Positions 46,420-55,536 of a stretch of 64,000 nucleotides of DNA are shown here, one piece after another (positions within the stretch are counted from its first letter, which is position 1; each line of letters opens with the position of its first letter). The notes below the pieces were generated by a model that worked only from the letters and a program-made list of their open reading frames with translations, made no database searches and was not told the DNA's origin. The DNA is taken from assembly GCF_001646665.1 (NCBI RefSeq), contig NZ_LWBU01000062.1, forward strand, positions 23,418-87,417, read 5' to 3'. A program made the position numbers and the translations under genes. The stretch is from Streptomyces noursei (lineage in GTDB: Bacteria; Actinomycetota; Actinomycetes; Streptomycetales; Streptomycetaceae).

Positions 46420-47379
46420 ATGGCGCATAACCACAGCTCACGGGAGTGGCTGTCACCGAACAGTAACGAAGAAGACATCGGGCTGCTGCTCGCCCCGCGG
46501 CTCGCCTACTTCGCGGCGGTCGCCCGCCACGAGCACGTGACCCGCGCCGCGCACGACCTCGGGGTGCCGCAGTCGACGCTGTCGCGGGCCATGGTCCGCC
46601 TCGAACGGGACCTCGGCGTCTCCCTGTTCGCCCGCAAGGGCCGCACGCTCTCGCTCACCCCGGCCGGGCGCACGTTCCTGGCCTCCGCCGAGCGGGCGCT
46701 GGGCGAGGTGGAGCGCGCCACCGACGCGGTACGGGCCGACGCCGACCCCTCGGCGGGGCGCGTCGCCTTCGGGTTCCTGCACACCATGGGCTCGGAGACC
46801 GTGCCGGGGCTGATCCGCGCCTTCCGGGCGGACCACCCCAAGGTCCGCTTCACGCTCGTGCAGAACTACGGCGAGGCCATGATCGAGCGGCTGCGCGCCG
46901 GCGACCTGGACCTGTGCCTGACCTCCCCGGTGCCGGACGCCCCCGACCTGGTCGCCCGCCGCCTCGACGAGCAGCGGCTGCGGCTCGTCGTCCCGGACGA
47001 CCACCGGCTGGCGGGGCGCAAGCGCGTGCGCCTCGCGGAGGCCGCCGACGAAACGTTCGTCACCCTGGAGCCCGGCTACGGGCTGCGCCGCATCACCGAC
47101 GCGCTGTGCGCCGAGGCGGGCTTCGCGCCCCGGATCGCCTTCGAGGGCGAGGAGGCCGAGACGCTGCGCGGCCTGGTCGCCGCGGGCCTCGGGGTCGCGC
47201 TGCTCCCGCCCCCCGCCGTCGCCCGGCCCGGCGTGGTGGAGCTGACGGTCACGGCACCGCGCGCCGCCCGCGAGATCGGCGTCGCCTGGCTGGACGGGCA
47301 CCCCGACACCCCGCCGGTGGCGGCCTTCAAACGGTTCCTGCTCTCGCGCCGGGGCCGGCTGCTGAACGAGCCCGAGTAG
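46420..47379 (+). CDS. LysR family transcriptional regulator
   Basis: 319 residues: N-terminal winged helix (LAYFAAVARHEHVTRAAHDLGVPQSTLSRAMVRLE by position about 28-62) and a periplasmic-binding-like effector domain. ATG 46420. Presumably controls the divergent MFS gene through the palindrome between them. Confidence 0.87.
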   Translation: MAHNHSSREWLSPNSNEEDIGLLLAPRLAYFAAVARHEHVTRAAHDLGVPQSTLSRAMVRLERDLGVSLFARKGRTLSLTPAGRTFLASAERALGEVERATDAVRADADPSAGRVAFGFLHTMGSETVPGLIRAFRADHPKVRFTLVQNYGEAMIERLRAGDLDLCLTSPVPDAPDLVARRLDEQRLRLVVPDDHRLAGRKRVRLAEAADETFVTLEPGYGLRRITDALCAEAGFAPRIAFEGEEAETLRGLVAAGLGVALLPPPAVARPGVVELTVTAPRAAREIGVAWLDGHPDTPPVAAFKRFLLSRRGRLLNEPE

Positions 47380-47393
47380 GAGCAGGCCGCCGC

Positions 47394-48164
47394 CTACCGC
47401 CGCAGCGCCTTGCCGAAGCCGGAGGCCAGCGGCATCCGCAGGCCCAGCGGCGGGGGCGCGGCGAACGCGTCGGCGACCGGGCGGGAGAAGGGGTGGCCGA
47501 ACAGCGCGCCCAGCACGAAGTCGGCGGCGAGCGCCGTGACTTCGGCGTGGTGCTCGCGGAGCGTGTGGCCGTCCGAGTGGACCTCGAACCGGCAGGTGTC
47601 CCGGTTGGCCTTCTTCGCGCGTTCCGCCAGCCGGTAGGACAGCTCCGGGTCCGTGCGCGCGTCGTTGGTGCCGTGGGCGATCAGTACGTGGCGCCCGGCG
47701 AGCTGTTTCACCGGTTCGGGTGCCGCCGCCACGTCGTCCTCCGGCAGCCAGGGGGCGAGCGCCAGCACCGCGTTGACGGCGGTGTGGCCCGCCGCTCGCA
47801 GCGCCGCCCGGCCGCCCATGCCCCGCCCGGCGAGGCAGACGGGGACGTCGCCGTACCGGCGGACGACCTCCGAGACCGCCCACCGCGCGTCCGCCGCGAG
47901 CCGTGCGTCCGTACCGTTCCAGCCACGCCCCCGGTACCGCAGCACGTGCGCCACCAGCCCCTCCGCCCGCCCCGCCCGGGCCAGCGGGCGCGCCAGGGCC
48001 AGGGCCGCGGCGTGGGCGAGGGGCGACGGGCCGCGCCCCGACTCCGGCTCCCCGTCCGGCAGGAGCAGCACCACGCCGCCCACCGCCGTGACGGCCGATC
48101 CCACCGGCCGGCCCAGCCTGGGCGCCCGCGCGCCTGCCGTACCTACGAGTGCGTGGTGTGCCAT
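47394..48164 (-). CDS. alpha/beta-hydrolase-fold protein lacking the nucleophile
   Basis: 256 residues of dienelactone-hydrolase/BAAT type: GGVVLLLPDG, YRGRGWNG, the elbow region VCLAGRGMGGRAAL, HGTNDARTDP and the His in SDGHTLREHH. The nucleophile elbow reads G-R-G-M-G where active enzymes have Ser, Cys or Asp at the third position. Acid and base residues remain. Either a pseudo-enzyme or one with an unusual mechanism. ATG 48164; the divergent neighbour is add. Confidence 0.78.
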   Translation of the reverse strand: MAHHALVGTAGARAPRLGRPVGSAVTAVGGVVLLLPDGEPESGRGPSPLAHAAALALARPLARAGRAEGLVAHVLRYRGRGWNGTDARLAADARWAVSEVVRRYGDVPVCLAGRGMGGRAALRAAGHTAVNAVLALAPWLPEDDVAAAPEPVKQLAGRHVLIAHGTNDARTDPELSYRLAERAKKANRDTCRFEVHSDGHTLREHHAEVTALAADFVLGALFGHPFSRPVADAFAAPPPLGLRMPLASGFGKALRR

Positions 48165-48236
48165 GGCAGAACAGTCTCAGAAGTCGACGTGTACGCGATC
48201 CGTACGCGCGGTCACTGTTACGTATCGACGCGCCCT

Positions 48237-48258
48237 CTACGCGCGTAGGGGCTAGAGT
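48237..48258 (+). promoter_or_regulatory. nucleoside operator and -10 before add
   Basis: Perfect CTACGCGCGTAG (48237-48248) just upstream of a TAGAGT -10 (48253-48258). The -10 is 6 nt before the add ATG, so the mRNA is predicted to be leaderless. A weak second copy (8/12) sits at 48202-48213. Confidence 0.7.
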
Positions 48259-48264
48259 TCGCAA

Positions 48265-49419
48265 ATGACGAGCCAGACACCCCAGATCCCCACCGCGGAC
48301 CAGATCCGCCGAGCCCCCAAGGTGCTGCTCCACGACCACCTCGACGGCGGTCTGCGTCCCGGCACCATCATCGACCTCGCCGACGCCACCGGTTACACCG
48401 CGCTGCCCGAGCGGGAGCCGGACAAGCTGGGCCTGTGGTTCCGCGAGGCCGCCGACTCCGGTTCGCTGGAGCGCTACCTGGAGACCTTCGCGCACACCTG
48501 CGCCGTCATGCAGACCCGCGAGGCCCTCGTCCGCGTGGCCGCCGAGTGCGCCGAGGACCTCGCCGAGGACGGGGTGCTGTACGCCGAGGTGCGGTACGCG
48601 CCCGAGCAGCACCTGGAGAAGGGCCTCACCCTCGAAGAGGTCGTCGAGGCCGTCAACGAGGGGTTCCGGCTCGGTGAGCGGCGCGCCCGGGAGAACGGCC
48701 ACCGGATCCGGGTGGGCGCCCTGCTCACCGCCATGCGGCACGCCGCCCGGGCGCTGGAGATCGCCGAACTCGCCAACCGCTACCGCGACCTGGGCGTCGT
48801 CGGCTTCGACATCGCGGGCGCGGAGGCCGGGTTCCCGCCCACCCGCCACCTCGACGCCTTCGAGTACCTCAAGCGGGAGAACAACCACTTCACCATCCAC
48901 GCGGGCGAGGCCTTCGGCCTGCCGTCCATCTGGCAGGCGCTCCAGTGGTGCGGCGCCGACCGCCTCGGCCACGGTGTGCGCATCATCGACGACATCCAGG
49001 TCGCCGAGGACGGCACGGTCGTGCTCGGCCGGCTCGCCGCGTACGTGCGCGACAAGCGCATCCCGCTGGAGCTGTGCCCCACCTCCAACCTCCAGACCGG
49101 CGCCGCCGCCTCGTACGCCGAGCACCCCATCGGCCTGCTGCGCCGCCTGCACTTCCGGGCCACGGTCAACACCGACAACCGCCTGATGTCGGGCACGAGC
49201 ATGAGCCGTGAATTCGAGCTGTTGACCGAGACGTTCGGTTACACGCTCGACGACATGCAGTGGTTCACCGTCAATGCGATGAAATCAGCATTCATTCCTT
49301 TCGATGAACGGTTGGCGATGATCAATGACGTGATCAAGCCCGGGTACGCCGAGCTGAAGTCCGAATGGCTGTTCCGGCAGACCGCCGCGACCAGCGACTC
49401 CACGCCGAAGACGCCCTGA
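48265..49419 (+). CDS. add: adenosine deaminase
   Basis: 384 residues. Zinc ligands HDH in LLHDHLDGG, the HAGE and HGVRI motifs and LELCPTSN are those of adenosine deaminase. Converts (deoxy)adenosine to (deoxy)inosine. ATG 48265 is at the predicted transcription start. Aspartate of the usual TDD triad is TDN here (NTDNRLMSG), a variant I associate with actinobacterial members. Confidence 0.93.
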   Translation: MTSQTPQIPTADQIRRAPKVLLHDHLDGGLRPGTIIDLADATGYTALPEREPDKLGLWFREAADSGSLERYLETFAHTCAVMQTREALVRVAAECAEDLAEDGVLYAEVRYAPEQHLEKGLTLEEVVEAVNEGFRLGERRARENGHRIRVGALLTAMRHAARALEIAELANRYRDLGVVGFDIAGAEAGFPPTRHLDAFEYLKRENNHFTIHAGEAFGLPSIWQALQWCGADRLGHGVRIIDDIQVAEDGTVVLGRLAAYVRDKRIPLELCPTSNLQTGAAASYAEHPIGLLRRLHFRATVNTDNRLMSGTSMSREFELLTETFGYTLDDMQWFTVNAMKSAFIPFDERLAMINDVIKPGYAELKSEWLFRQTAATSDSTPKTP

Positions 49420-49549
49420 CGCCGACCCCTCGTGAACGGCCGGGGAATTCCATGACCTGGCCGTTTCGGGTGTTTGCGGGGCTTGCGGAACGATGACTAA
49501 GTTGCAGAGCCGCTCATCTTTCCCCGAGTTCCCCCAAGGACGAAATTCG

Positions 49550-49882
49550 ATGAAGCAGTCCGCCGCCAAGACCCTCGGTGTCGCCGCTCTGGGCGCCGCG
49601 TTCGCCGCCACCGCCGCCGGCACCGCCTCCGCGGCCACCTCGACGCCCACGAGCGCCGCGCTGGGCGCCGCCACCGCCACCGCGGTGCCGGTCCTCCAGT
49701 CGGCCGTGGAGCAGGCTCCGAACAACGCCACCGAGCTGGTCGCCACCGGTCAGGAGCTGACCGGCGCCGCCACCAAGAACGCGTCCCTCCAGGGCCTGCC
49801 CATCGACCCGGCCGCCGCCACCGGCCTCCTCGGCGGCCTGCCCATCGGCGGCGCCCTCCCGGTCGCCGGCCTCGGGGCCTGA
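49550..49882 (+). CDS. small secreted Ala/Gly/Pro-rich protein
   Basis: 110 residues: signal peptide (AAKTLGVAALGAAFAATAAGTASA) then a polar, hydrophobic-patterned mature part ending in GLPIGGALPVAGLGA. AAGGA nine bases upstream of ATG 49550. Its C-terminus resembles that of the secreted protein at 55537. Function unknown; not a chaplin or rodlin by motif. Confidence 0.7.
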   Translation: MKQSAAKTLGVAALGAAFAATAAGTASAATSTPTSAALGAATATAVPVLQSAVEQAPNNATELVATGQELTGAATKNASLQGLPIDPAAATGLLGGLPIGGALPVAGLGA

Positions 49883-49910
49883 GGCGCCGGCGGCAGCCGC
49901 GCACACGCGC

Positions 49911-49945
49911 GAAGGGGCGCCCACCGGTGAGGTGGGCGCCCCTTC
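49911..49945. terminator. bidirectional terminator
   Basis: Perfect 15-bp stem (49911-49925 with 49931-49945) and a 5-nt loop, between the converging ends of the secreted-protein and PspC genes. Confidence 0.9.
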
Positions 49946-49962
49946 CGCGTCTCGCGGGCCGG

Positions 49963-50163
49963 CTACCAGGCCGGCTTGGCGGCGTCCTCGGACGGCAGCA
50001 GCATCCACAGCGCCACGTACAGCAGGAACTGCGGTCCGGGCAGCAGGCACGACGCCACGAAGATCACGCGCATCGTCGTGGCGGAGGTACCGAAGCGCCG
50101 CGCCAGCGCTGCGCACACTCCGCCGATCATCTTTCCGTCACGGGGGCGGACAAGTGCGGCCAT
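49963..50163 (-). CDS. PspC domain protein
   Basis: 66 residues: LVRPRDGKMIGGVCAALARRFG is the PspC signature, followed by one transmembrane segment. ATG 50163 has AAGGAG eight bases upstream. Short PspC proteins are common in Streptomyces; role unknown. Confidence 0.85.
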   Translation of the reverse strand: MAALVRPRDGKMIGGVCAALARRFGTSATTMRVIFVASCLLPGPQFLLYVALWMLLPSEDAAKPAW

Positions 50164-50242
50164 GGTGGGCTCCTTCGCGGGAGGGAGTCGGTTCGTCCGA
50201 CGCACTCCAGTCTCGCCCGGAACCCCTGGACAAAACGTCGGA

Positions 50243-50836
50243 CTACGGGGCGATACCGACCCTGGGAATCCTCGGGGTGGCACCCTGAGAGACGTCGTCC
50301 CGCAGCATCCCCAGCCCTCGGCCCCGGCTCCCGCCCCCGGCCGGCCGCGGTCCCCGCCCCGTGCCCGGACCCTGCTTCCTGCGCCGCAGCCGCCCGCGCC
50401 AGGCGGGCACCACCGCGAGGTGCGCCAGCGCCACGCCCACGGTGTTCAGCAGCACCGCGTCCACGTCCACGACCCGGCCCGGCACCACCGTCTGCGCCAG
50501 CTCGATGCCCAGCGACACCAGCGCGCCCGCCATGACCGTACGGAACAGCGACGCCCACGGGGACACCGCCAGCCGGCCACCCGCCATGGGCAGCAGCACC
50601 CCGAGCGGAGCCAGCAGGAGCAGGCCCTCACCGATCCGTCTCGCCGCCTCCAGCGGCCCCAGCGCCAGATCGGCCCTGATGCCGGCCAGCGGCTGAAGAT
50701 TGGCCGCCGTCACCCACATCACGTCCCGCGGACGGAGCGTCAGCCACGCCACGAGCACCAGATGGGCGAGAAGGAGGATGAGCCCCGCCGCGCGGAGGCG
50801 GATGACGGCGCTGCCGTCCGAACCATGACGCTGCAC
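50243..50836 (-). CDS. VanZ-like membrane protein
   Basis: About 197 residues, four transmembrane helices with the VanZ-like LRPRD, PLGVLLPM and LAQTVVPGRVVDVDAVLLNTVG pattern and a basic C-terminal tail. GTG 50836 with GGGGGG upstream is preferred to TTG 50845. Function unknown; does not by itself imply glycopeptide resistance. Confidence 0.82.
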   Translation of the reverse strand: MQRHGSDGSAVIRLRAAGLILLLAHLVLVAWLTLRPRDVMWVTAANLQPLAGIRADLALGPLEAARRIGEGLLLLAPLGVLLPMAGGRLAVSPWASLFRTVMAGALVSLGIELAQTVVPGRVVDVDAVLLNTVGVALAHLAVVPAWRGRLRRRKQGPGTGRGPRPAGGGSRGRGLGMLRDDVSQGATPRIPRVGIAP

Positions 50837-50924
50837 GCCCCCCAAGACGCGCCGACCGGGACGATCGGTTCCGCCCGCCGCCCCACCGCTCGGCGAGAGG
50901 CCCCCGGCCGGCCCCGCCGCCCGG

Positions 50925-51551
50925 TCAGGACGCCGGACGCGTCGGCACCGCCGAGTCCGGGCGCTCCCGCAACTGCTCGGTGCAGGCGTAGCGCCGCACC
51001 GGATAGGGGCCGGGCCCGCCGAGCAGGACCGTCCCGCCGTCGGCCGTGGTGCCGTTCTCCGCGTACGTGCACACGATCTGCGACAGCGCCGCCGCGGGCA
51101 GGTCCTCCGGCTGGCGGCTCAGCCGCAGCGCCCCCTCCGGATCACCGTCCCGGCCCGCCGACACGGCCAGCGGCCCCTGCACGGAGGTGGTGAACCCCGC
51201 CTCGCGCTCCGTCTCCGTCGGCTCCGCGACCAGCCGGATCAGCAGCGCCCGCGCCACCGCCAGACGACCGTCCGCCGGGTTCTTGTCCGCCGTCTGCGGC
51301 ACCGTGCGGTCCACCGCCTCCAGCCCGGACGCGCACACCAGGTAGACCCGCACCGGCACCGGCTGCTGCTGCGCCCGCGTCGCGATGCCCGGCCCGGAGG
51401 CCGAGCCCGACACGCTGCACGGCAGCCGCGACGGCGCCGCACCCGCGTCGACCGGCACGGACGTCGTACGGATCCCGCACCCGGAGGCCACGGCGGCGAC
51501 CACGGCGATCCCCGCGAGCGCGACCAGGCCCCGTCCCTCACGCACGCCCAT
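50925..51551 (-). CDS. lipoprotein of the afsQ locus
   Basis: 208 residues: lipoprotein signal AAVASGC, then a secreted domain with several cysteines (about Cys 47, 76, 165, 194) and no family I can name. ATG 51551 lies inside the end of afsQ2 (14-nt overlap) with AGGAGG four bases upstream. Position after a sensor kinase parallels cseA in the cseABC locus, so it may modulate sensing of envelope stress; this is inference. Confidence 0.72.
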   Translation of the reverse strand: MGVREGRGLVALAGIAVVAAVASGCGIRTTSVPVDAGAAPSRLPCSVSGSASGPGIATRAQQQPVPVRVYLVCASGLEAVDRTVPQTADKNPADGRLAVARALLIRLVAEPTETEREAGFTTSVQGPLAVSAGRDGDPEGALRLSRQPEDLPAAALSQIVCTYAENGTTADGGTVLLGGPGPYPVRRYACTEQLRERPDSAVPTRPAS

Positions 51552-53025
51552 CACCCTCCTGCCGCTCCGCCCGCTCCGGGTCCGTCCGCGACGCGTCGCG
51601 CGGCAGCCGCAGCACGAACACCGCCCCGTCACCGTCCGGCGAGTTCGCCGCCGTGATGCCACCGCCGTGGATCAGGGCGTTCTCCATCGCGATCGACAGC
51701 CCCAGACCCGAGCCCTCGGACCGCGGCCGCGACGCGCTCGCCTTGTAGAACCGGTCGAAGACGTGCGGCAGCACGTCCTCGGGGATGCCCGGCCCGTGGT
51801 CGCGCACCTCGATGAACAGGTCGTCCCCCGCCGTGCGCACCGCGACCCGCACCGGCGACCCGCCGTGCTTGAGCGCGTTGCCGATCAGGTTCGCCAGGAT
51901 CACGTCGAGACGGCGCGGATCGAGCCGCGCCATCAGCCCGCGCTCGGCGTCCAGCTCGACCGCGTCCAGCCAAGCACGCGCGTCGATGCAGGCGGTCACC
52001 TGGTCGGCGACGTCGACGTCGTCCAGCACGAGCCGCGCCGTACCCGCGTCGAAACGGGTCACCTCCATCAAGTTCTCCACCAGGGTGTTCAGCCGCCGCG
52101 TCTCGCTGACCACCAGCTTGACGGCCGGGGCGATCATCGGGTCGAGGCCGTCCTCCTCCTCCTCGAGCACCTCCGTCACGGCGGTCAGCGCGGTCAGCGG
52201 CGTCCGCAGCTCGTGCGACATGTCCGCGACGAACCGCCGGCTCGACTCCTCCCGCGCGCTCATGTCCGCGACCCGCTTCTGCAGGCTCTCCGCCGCGCTG
52301 TTGAACGTCCGTGACAGATCGGCCAGTTCGTCCGTGCCCGACACCCGCAGCCGGGTGTCCAGCTCGCCCTCGCCCAGCCGCCGCGCCGCCTCCCCGAGCC
52401 GGTGCACCGGCTTCAGCACGGTCGTCGCCGCGGCCTGCGCCAGGAGCGCCGACACGACCAGCGCCAGCGCGGACGCGATCCCCAGCGACCACGCCAGCGA
52501 GTTCAGGTCCTGCCGCTCCGGGTCCAGCGACTTGAACATGTAGCCGGTCGGCCCGCCGCCCACGATCCGCGTCCCGCCCACCAGGTACGGCGTGCCGTCC
52601 CGCGTCGTGCGCTGCCAGTAGAGGTGGTACGGGTACTCGTTGCCGTCCGCCACCTCCTGCCGCTCGTTCACCGCCGTACGCAGCTCCTGCGGCACGTCGT
52701 CCATGGTGAACCGGTCCGGGTCGGACACCCCGACTATCGGCTTGCCCTTCGCCCGCTCGCCCAGCAGCACCACGCCGTAGCCGACACCGCCGGACGACAT
52801 CTCCTCGGCGGTCCGCCGCAGCTCCTCCTCCGTCGGCCGCAGCGGCAGCGTCGCGGCACGCCGCTGCATCTCCTGGCGGAAGTCGTTCAGCGCCGAGTCC
52901 TGCGTACGCTGCAGCACCGCCTCGCGGTTGAGCCAGTACGCGATCCCCGACGCGGACGCCGCGGCGGTCAGCGCGACGAGGGCGAAGACGACGACGAGGC
53001 GCAGCCGCAGACTCGTCCTCCTCAC
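51538..53025 (-). CDS. afsQ2: AfsQ2 sensor histidine kinase
   Basis: 495 residues: two transmembrane helices flanking an extracellular sensor (about 30-150), HAMP domain, dimerisation helix with FVADMSHELRTPL (phosphorylated His) and an ATPase domain with NLIGNALKHG, DHGPGIP and GSGLGLSI. GTG 53025 overlaps the afsQ1 stop (GTGA). The pair controls nitrogen-linked antibiotic production in S. coelicolor. Confidence 0.94.
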   Translation of the reverse strand: MRRTSLRLRLVVVFALVALTAAASASGIAYWLNREAVLQRTQDSALNDFRQEMQRRAATLPLRPTEEELRRTAEEMSSGGVGYGVVLLGERAKGKPIVGVSDPDRFTMDDVPQELRTAVNERQEVADGNEYPYHLYWQRTTRDGTPYLVGGTRIVGGGPTGYMFKSLDPERQDLNSLAWSLGIASALALVVSALLAQAAATTVLKPVHRLGEAARRLGEGELDTRLRVSGTDELADLSRTFNSAAESLQKRVADMSAREESSRRFVADMSHELRTPLTALTAVTEVLEEEEDGLDPMIAPAVKLVVSETRRLNTLVENLMEVTRFDAGTARLVLDDVDVADQVTACIDARAWLDAVELDAERGLMARLDPRRLDVILANLIGNALKHGGSPVRVAVRTAGDDLFIEVRDHGPGIPEDVLPHVFDRFYKASASRPRSEGSGLGLSIAMENALIHGGGITAANSPDGDGAVFVLRLPRDASRTDPERAERQEGDGRA

Positions 53026-53699
53026 GCAGGCACGTCCAGCCGGTAGCCCACGCCGCGGACCGTGCGGATCAGGGTCGGGGAGGACGGCACGTCCTCCACC
53101 TTCGCCCGCAGCCGCTGGACGCACGCGTCCACCAGGCGCGAGTCGCCCAGGTAGTCGTGCTCCCACACCAGGCGCAGCAACTGCTGACGGGACAGCGCCT
53201 GACCGGGACGGCGCGACAGCTCCAGCAGCAGCCGCAGCTCCGTCGGCGTGAGCTGGAGGTCCTCGCCGTTCTTCGTGACGGTCATCGCCGACCGGTCGAT
53301 CACCAGCGACCCGAACGTCGCCGAGTCCGTCGACTCGCGCTCCCCGCGCCGCAGCACCGCGCGGATCCGCGCGTCCAGCACCCGGCCCTGCACCGGCTTG
53401 ACGACGTAGTCGTCCGCACCGGACTCCAGACCCACCACAACATCGATGTCATCGCTGCGCGCGGTCAGCAGGATGATCGGCAGCTGGTCGGTGCGCCGGA
53501 TGCGGCGGCACACCTCGAACCCGTCGATGCCGGGCAGCATCACGTCCAGCACGATCAGGTCCGGCCGCTGCTCCCGCAGCAGTTTCAGGCCGTCCTCGCC
53601 CGTCGCCGCGGTGGCCACTTTGTGGCCCTGGCGGGAGAGCGAGAGTTCGAGGGCCGTGCGGATGGAATCGTCGTCCTCGATCAGCAACAGGAAAGGCAC
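53022..53699 (-). CDS. afsQ1: AfsQ1 response regulator
   Basis: 225 residues from GTG 53699: OmpR-type regulator with phosphoacceptor Asp52 in LIVLDVMLPG, acidic pocket IEDDD and a winged-helix C-terminus ending GVGYRLDVPA. An upstream ATG (53717) would add six residues; the GTG gives the length I recall for AfsQ1. AfsQ1 binds GTnAC-n6-GTnAC, and an exact site lies between it and sigQ. Confidence 0.94.
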   Translation of the reverse strand: MPFLLLIEDDDSIRTALELSLSRQGHKVATAATGEDGLKLLREQRPDLIVLDVMLPGIDGFEVCRRIRRTDQLPIILLTARSDDIDVVVGLESGADDYVVKPVQGRVLDARIRAVLRRGERESTDSATFGSLVIDRSAMTVTKNGEDLQLTPTELRLLLELSRRPGQALSRQQLLRLVWEHDYLGDSRLVDACVQRLRAKVEDVPSSPTLIRTVRGVGYRLDVPA

Positions 53700-53747
53700 G
53701 GCGTCATTCTGTCCCATGGGGGCCGGACAGATCGACCGCCGGGGCCT

Positions 53748-53763
53748 GTGACAGGTCTGTGAC
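53748..53763. promoter_or_regulatory. AfsQ1 box
   Basis: GTGAC at 53748-53752, six bases, GTGAC at 53759-53763: an exact match to the AfsQ1 consensus GTnAC-n6-GTnAC in the divergent afsQ1/sigQ promoter region. Confidence 0.85.
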
Positions 53764-53848
53764 AGTCGGCGGACACCGCTATGAAGTGCCCCGGGCAAGC
53801 TCATTGGCACACGGACCGGAACGGACTCCAACCGACGGGGGGCGCGAG

Positions 53849-54571
53849 ATGAACGCACTGCACAGCACCACCTCAAGCGCAGTTGTCACGCGTCTCCACG
53901 ACGTCACGCGGAGCACCGAGAAGTCCGGCGGGGTGAACTCGCGGGGGTGCGTTCGCAACGCCGGGCGTCAGCACAAGGCGCCCTACATGGTCGCCGTGCC
54001 TGACGGGGGAGCGGCGTACGGGGAGGAATCGGGGGAGCGGACGAACCTCACGGAGGCGGAATTCACCGCCTACGTGCGGGAGCGCCGCGCCTCCCTGTAC
54101 GCCACCGCCTACCACCTCACCGGTGACCGGTTCGAGGCCGAGGACCTGCTGCAGAGCGCGCTGTTCTCGACGTACCGCGCCTGGGAGCGCATCAGCGACA
54201 AGGCGGCGGTCGGCGGCTACCTGCGCCGCACCATGACGAACCTGCACATCAGCGCCTGGCGGCGGCGGAAGATCGACGAGTACCCGACCGAGGAACTCCC
54301 CGAGTCCGCCGGCGACACCGACGCGATGCGCGGCACCGAACTGCGCGCCGTGCTCTGGCAGGCGCTCGCCCGGCTGCCCGAACTGCAGCGCACCATGCTG
54401 GTGCTGCGCTACTACGAGGGCCGTACGGATCCGGAGATCGCGGAGATCCTGGACATCAGCGTCGGCACGGTGAAGTCGAGCATCTGGCGCTCCCTGCGCC
54501 GGCTGCGCGAGGACGAGGTCCTCAGCTTCGGCCGTGACGAAGAGGAGTCCTTCGGCCAGCTCGTGGCCTGA
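53849..54571 (+). CDS. sigQ: SigQ, ECF sigma factor
   Basis: 240 residues: variable N-terminal 70, then SigE-type ECF regions (LYATAYHLTGDRFEAEDLLQSALFSTYRAW, TMTNLHISAWRRRK; LPELQRTMLVLRYYEGRTDPEIAEIL). Divergent from afsQ1, matching the known locus, where sigQ is an AfsQ1 target that counteracts its effects. ATG 53849; ATG 53759-frame starts further upstream are unlikely. Confidence 0.93.
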   Translation: MNALHSTTSSAVVTRLHDVTRSTEKSGGVNSRGCVRNAGRQHKAPYMVAVPDGGAAYGEESGERTNLTEAEFTAYVRERRASLYATAYHLTGDRFEAEDLLQSALFSTYRAWERISDKAAVGGYLRRTMTNLHISAWRRRKIDEYPTEELPESAGDTDAMRGTELRAVLWQALARLPELQRTMLVLRYYEGRTDPEIAEILDISVGTVKSSIWRSLRRLREDEVLSFGRDEEESFGQLVA

Positions 54572-54617
54572 GGGCCGGGGGGCGGTCGCGGTCTCGGGGG
54601 AGACGGCGGCCGTGCAC

Positions 54618-54666
54618 GGGGGGAACGGGGAAACGGGGGACAGCGGGGGGAACGGGGTACGGGGGG
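54618..54666 (+). other. dense G-tract array
   Basis: Six runs of four to six G separated by 3-5 bases (54618-54623, 54627-54630, 54635-54639, 54645-54650, 54654-54657, 54661-54666), all on the plus strand between sigQ and its terminator. Exceeds the usual criterion for an intramolecular G-quadruplex. Confidence 0.85.
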
Positions 54667-54673
54667 CAAGGCG

Positions 54674-54706
54674 GGGCCGGACAGAACGGGGGGTTCTGTC
54701 CGGCCC
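54674..54706. terminator. bidirectional terminator after sigQ
   Basis: Perfect 14-bp stem (54674-54687 with 54693-54706) with a GGGGG loop, between the converging sigQ and uridine-kinase-like genes. Confidence 0.88.
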
Positions 54707-54744
54707 TTCGTCGTGTCCGGCCGGCGCCCGGCGCCCTGCCGGGG

Positions 54745-55416
54745 CTACGCCGGTTCCGGGGCCCGGGTCGCCGCGGGCGCCGGGGCCGCCAGGGCCGTCG
54801 GGGCGCGGTGCCGGCCGGCCGCCGCCGCGGCGAGGCGCCCCAGGGCCTCCGCCTTGTCGCAGGGGTGGGCGCCCAGGGCGGTCTGCCGGGTGACGATCGA
54901 CCGCTCGGCGCGCATCAGGCGCCAGCCGCGCCGCAGCAGGACGGGCACCGACTTGCGGCCCTCGCGCAGGTCGCGCAGGAGCCGGCGGCGGAACGTGGTG
55001 GAGGGGCGGCCGCGCAGGCACAGCGCGTCCGCGAGGACGTCGAGCTCCTGGCACCGCGCCACGATGTCCGCCGCGAAGATGCCCTCGGCCACGAAGAGCG
55101 GGGTGCGCTCGATGTCGAGGACCTCCCGGTCGACACGGGAGCTGGAGGCGATGTCGTACACCGGCACGGTGGTGCGTCCGGTGGCGCACAGCTCCACGAT
55201 GGCGGCGACGGCGGCGTCGGCGTCCCAGGACAGCGGCGAGTCCCAGTCGACGTCCGTGCTTCCGGGGACGCGCGGGAGCGTCGGGTCGTCGGCCTCCTTG
55301 TAGAAGTCGTCGAGGCGCAGCACGGGCAGACCGGTGCGGGCCGCGAGGGAGGACTTGCCGGAGCCGGAGGGGCCCGCGAGCAGCACGACGCGGGTCGGGA
55401 TCGGTAGGGAACTCAC
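54745..55416 (-). CDS. uridine kinase-like P-loop kinase
   Basis: 223 residues: Walker A GPSGSGKSS near residue 18, LRLDDFYKEADDP (substrate-binding Asp/Tyr), VAEGIFAADIV and an arginine-rich lid (RRRLLRDLREGR). Matches the uridine kinase/phosphoribulokinase family; would salvage uridine to UMP. GTG 55416 fits the family N-terminus but lacks a clear ribosome-binding site; GTG 55485/ATG 55482 are alternatives. The last 30 residues are Ala/Pro-rich. Confidence 0.82.
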   Translation of the reverse strand: MSSLPIPTRVVLLAGPSGSGKSSLAARTGLPVLRLDDFYKEADDPTLPRVPGSTDVDWDSPLSWDADAAVAAIVELCATGRTTVPVYDIASSSRVDREVLDIERTPLFVAEGIFAADIVARCQELDVLADALCLRGRPSTTFRRRLLRDLREGRKSVPVLLRRGWRLMRAERSIVTRQTALGAHPCDKAEALGRLAAAAAGRHRAPTALAAPAPAATRAPEPA

Positions 55417-55536
55417 GGGACACCAGTCTGAACCATTGACCCGGTAGGGGGACCCCGTCCTGGACCCGTTGGTATCCAGCATCACATCTCAAATACGGTG
55501 CGTACCCGACACGTTACGCAGGTGGCAGGAGCTTCC

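Noticed and set aside
48202..48213. second nucleoside operator upstream of add
   Set aside because: Only 8 of 12 positions match and no promoter element is placed around it; kept as a weak possibility only.
46453..49152. 899-residue minus-strand frame over the LysR and add genes
   Set aside because: Shadow of real genes on the other strand; no domain features.
53748..53763. TGTGAC in the sigQ region as another ECF element
   Set aside because: No GCAG at 18-nt spacing; it is explained by the AfsQ1 box.
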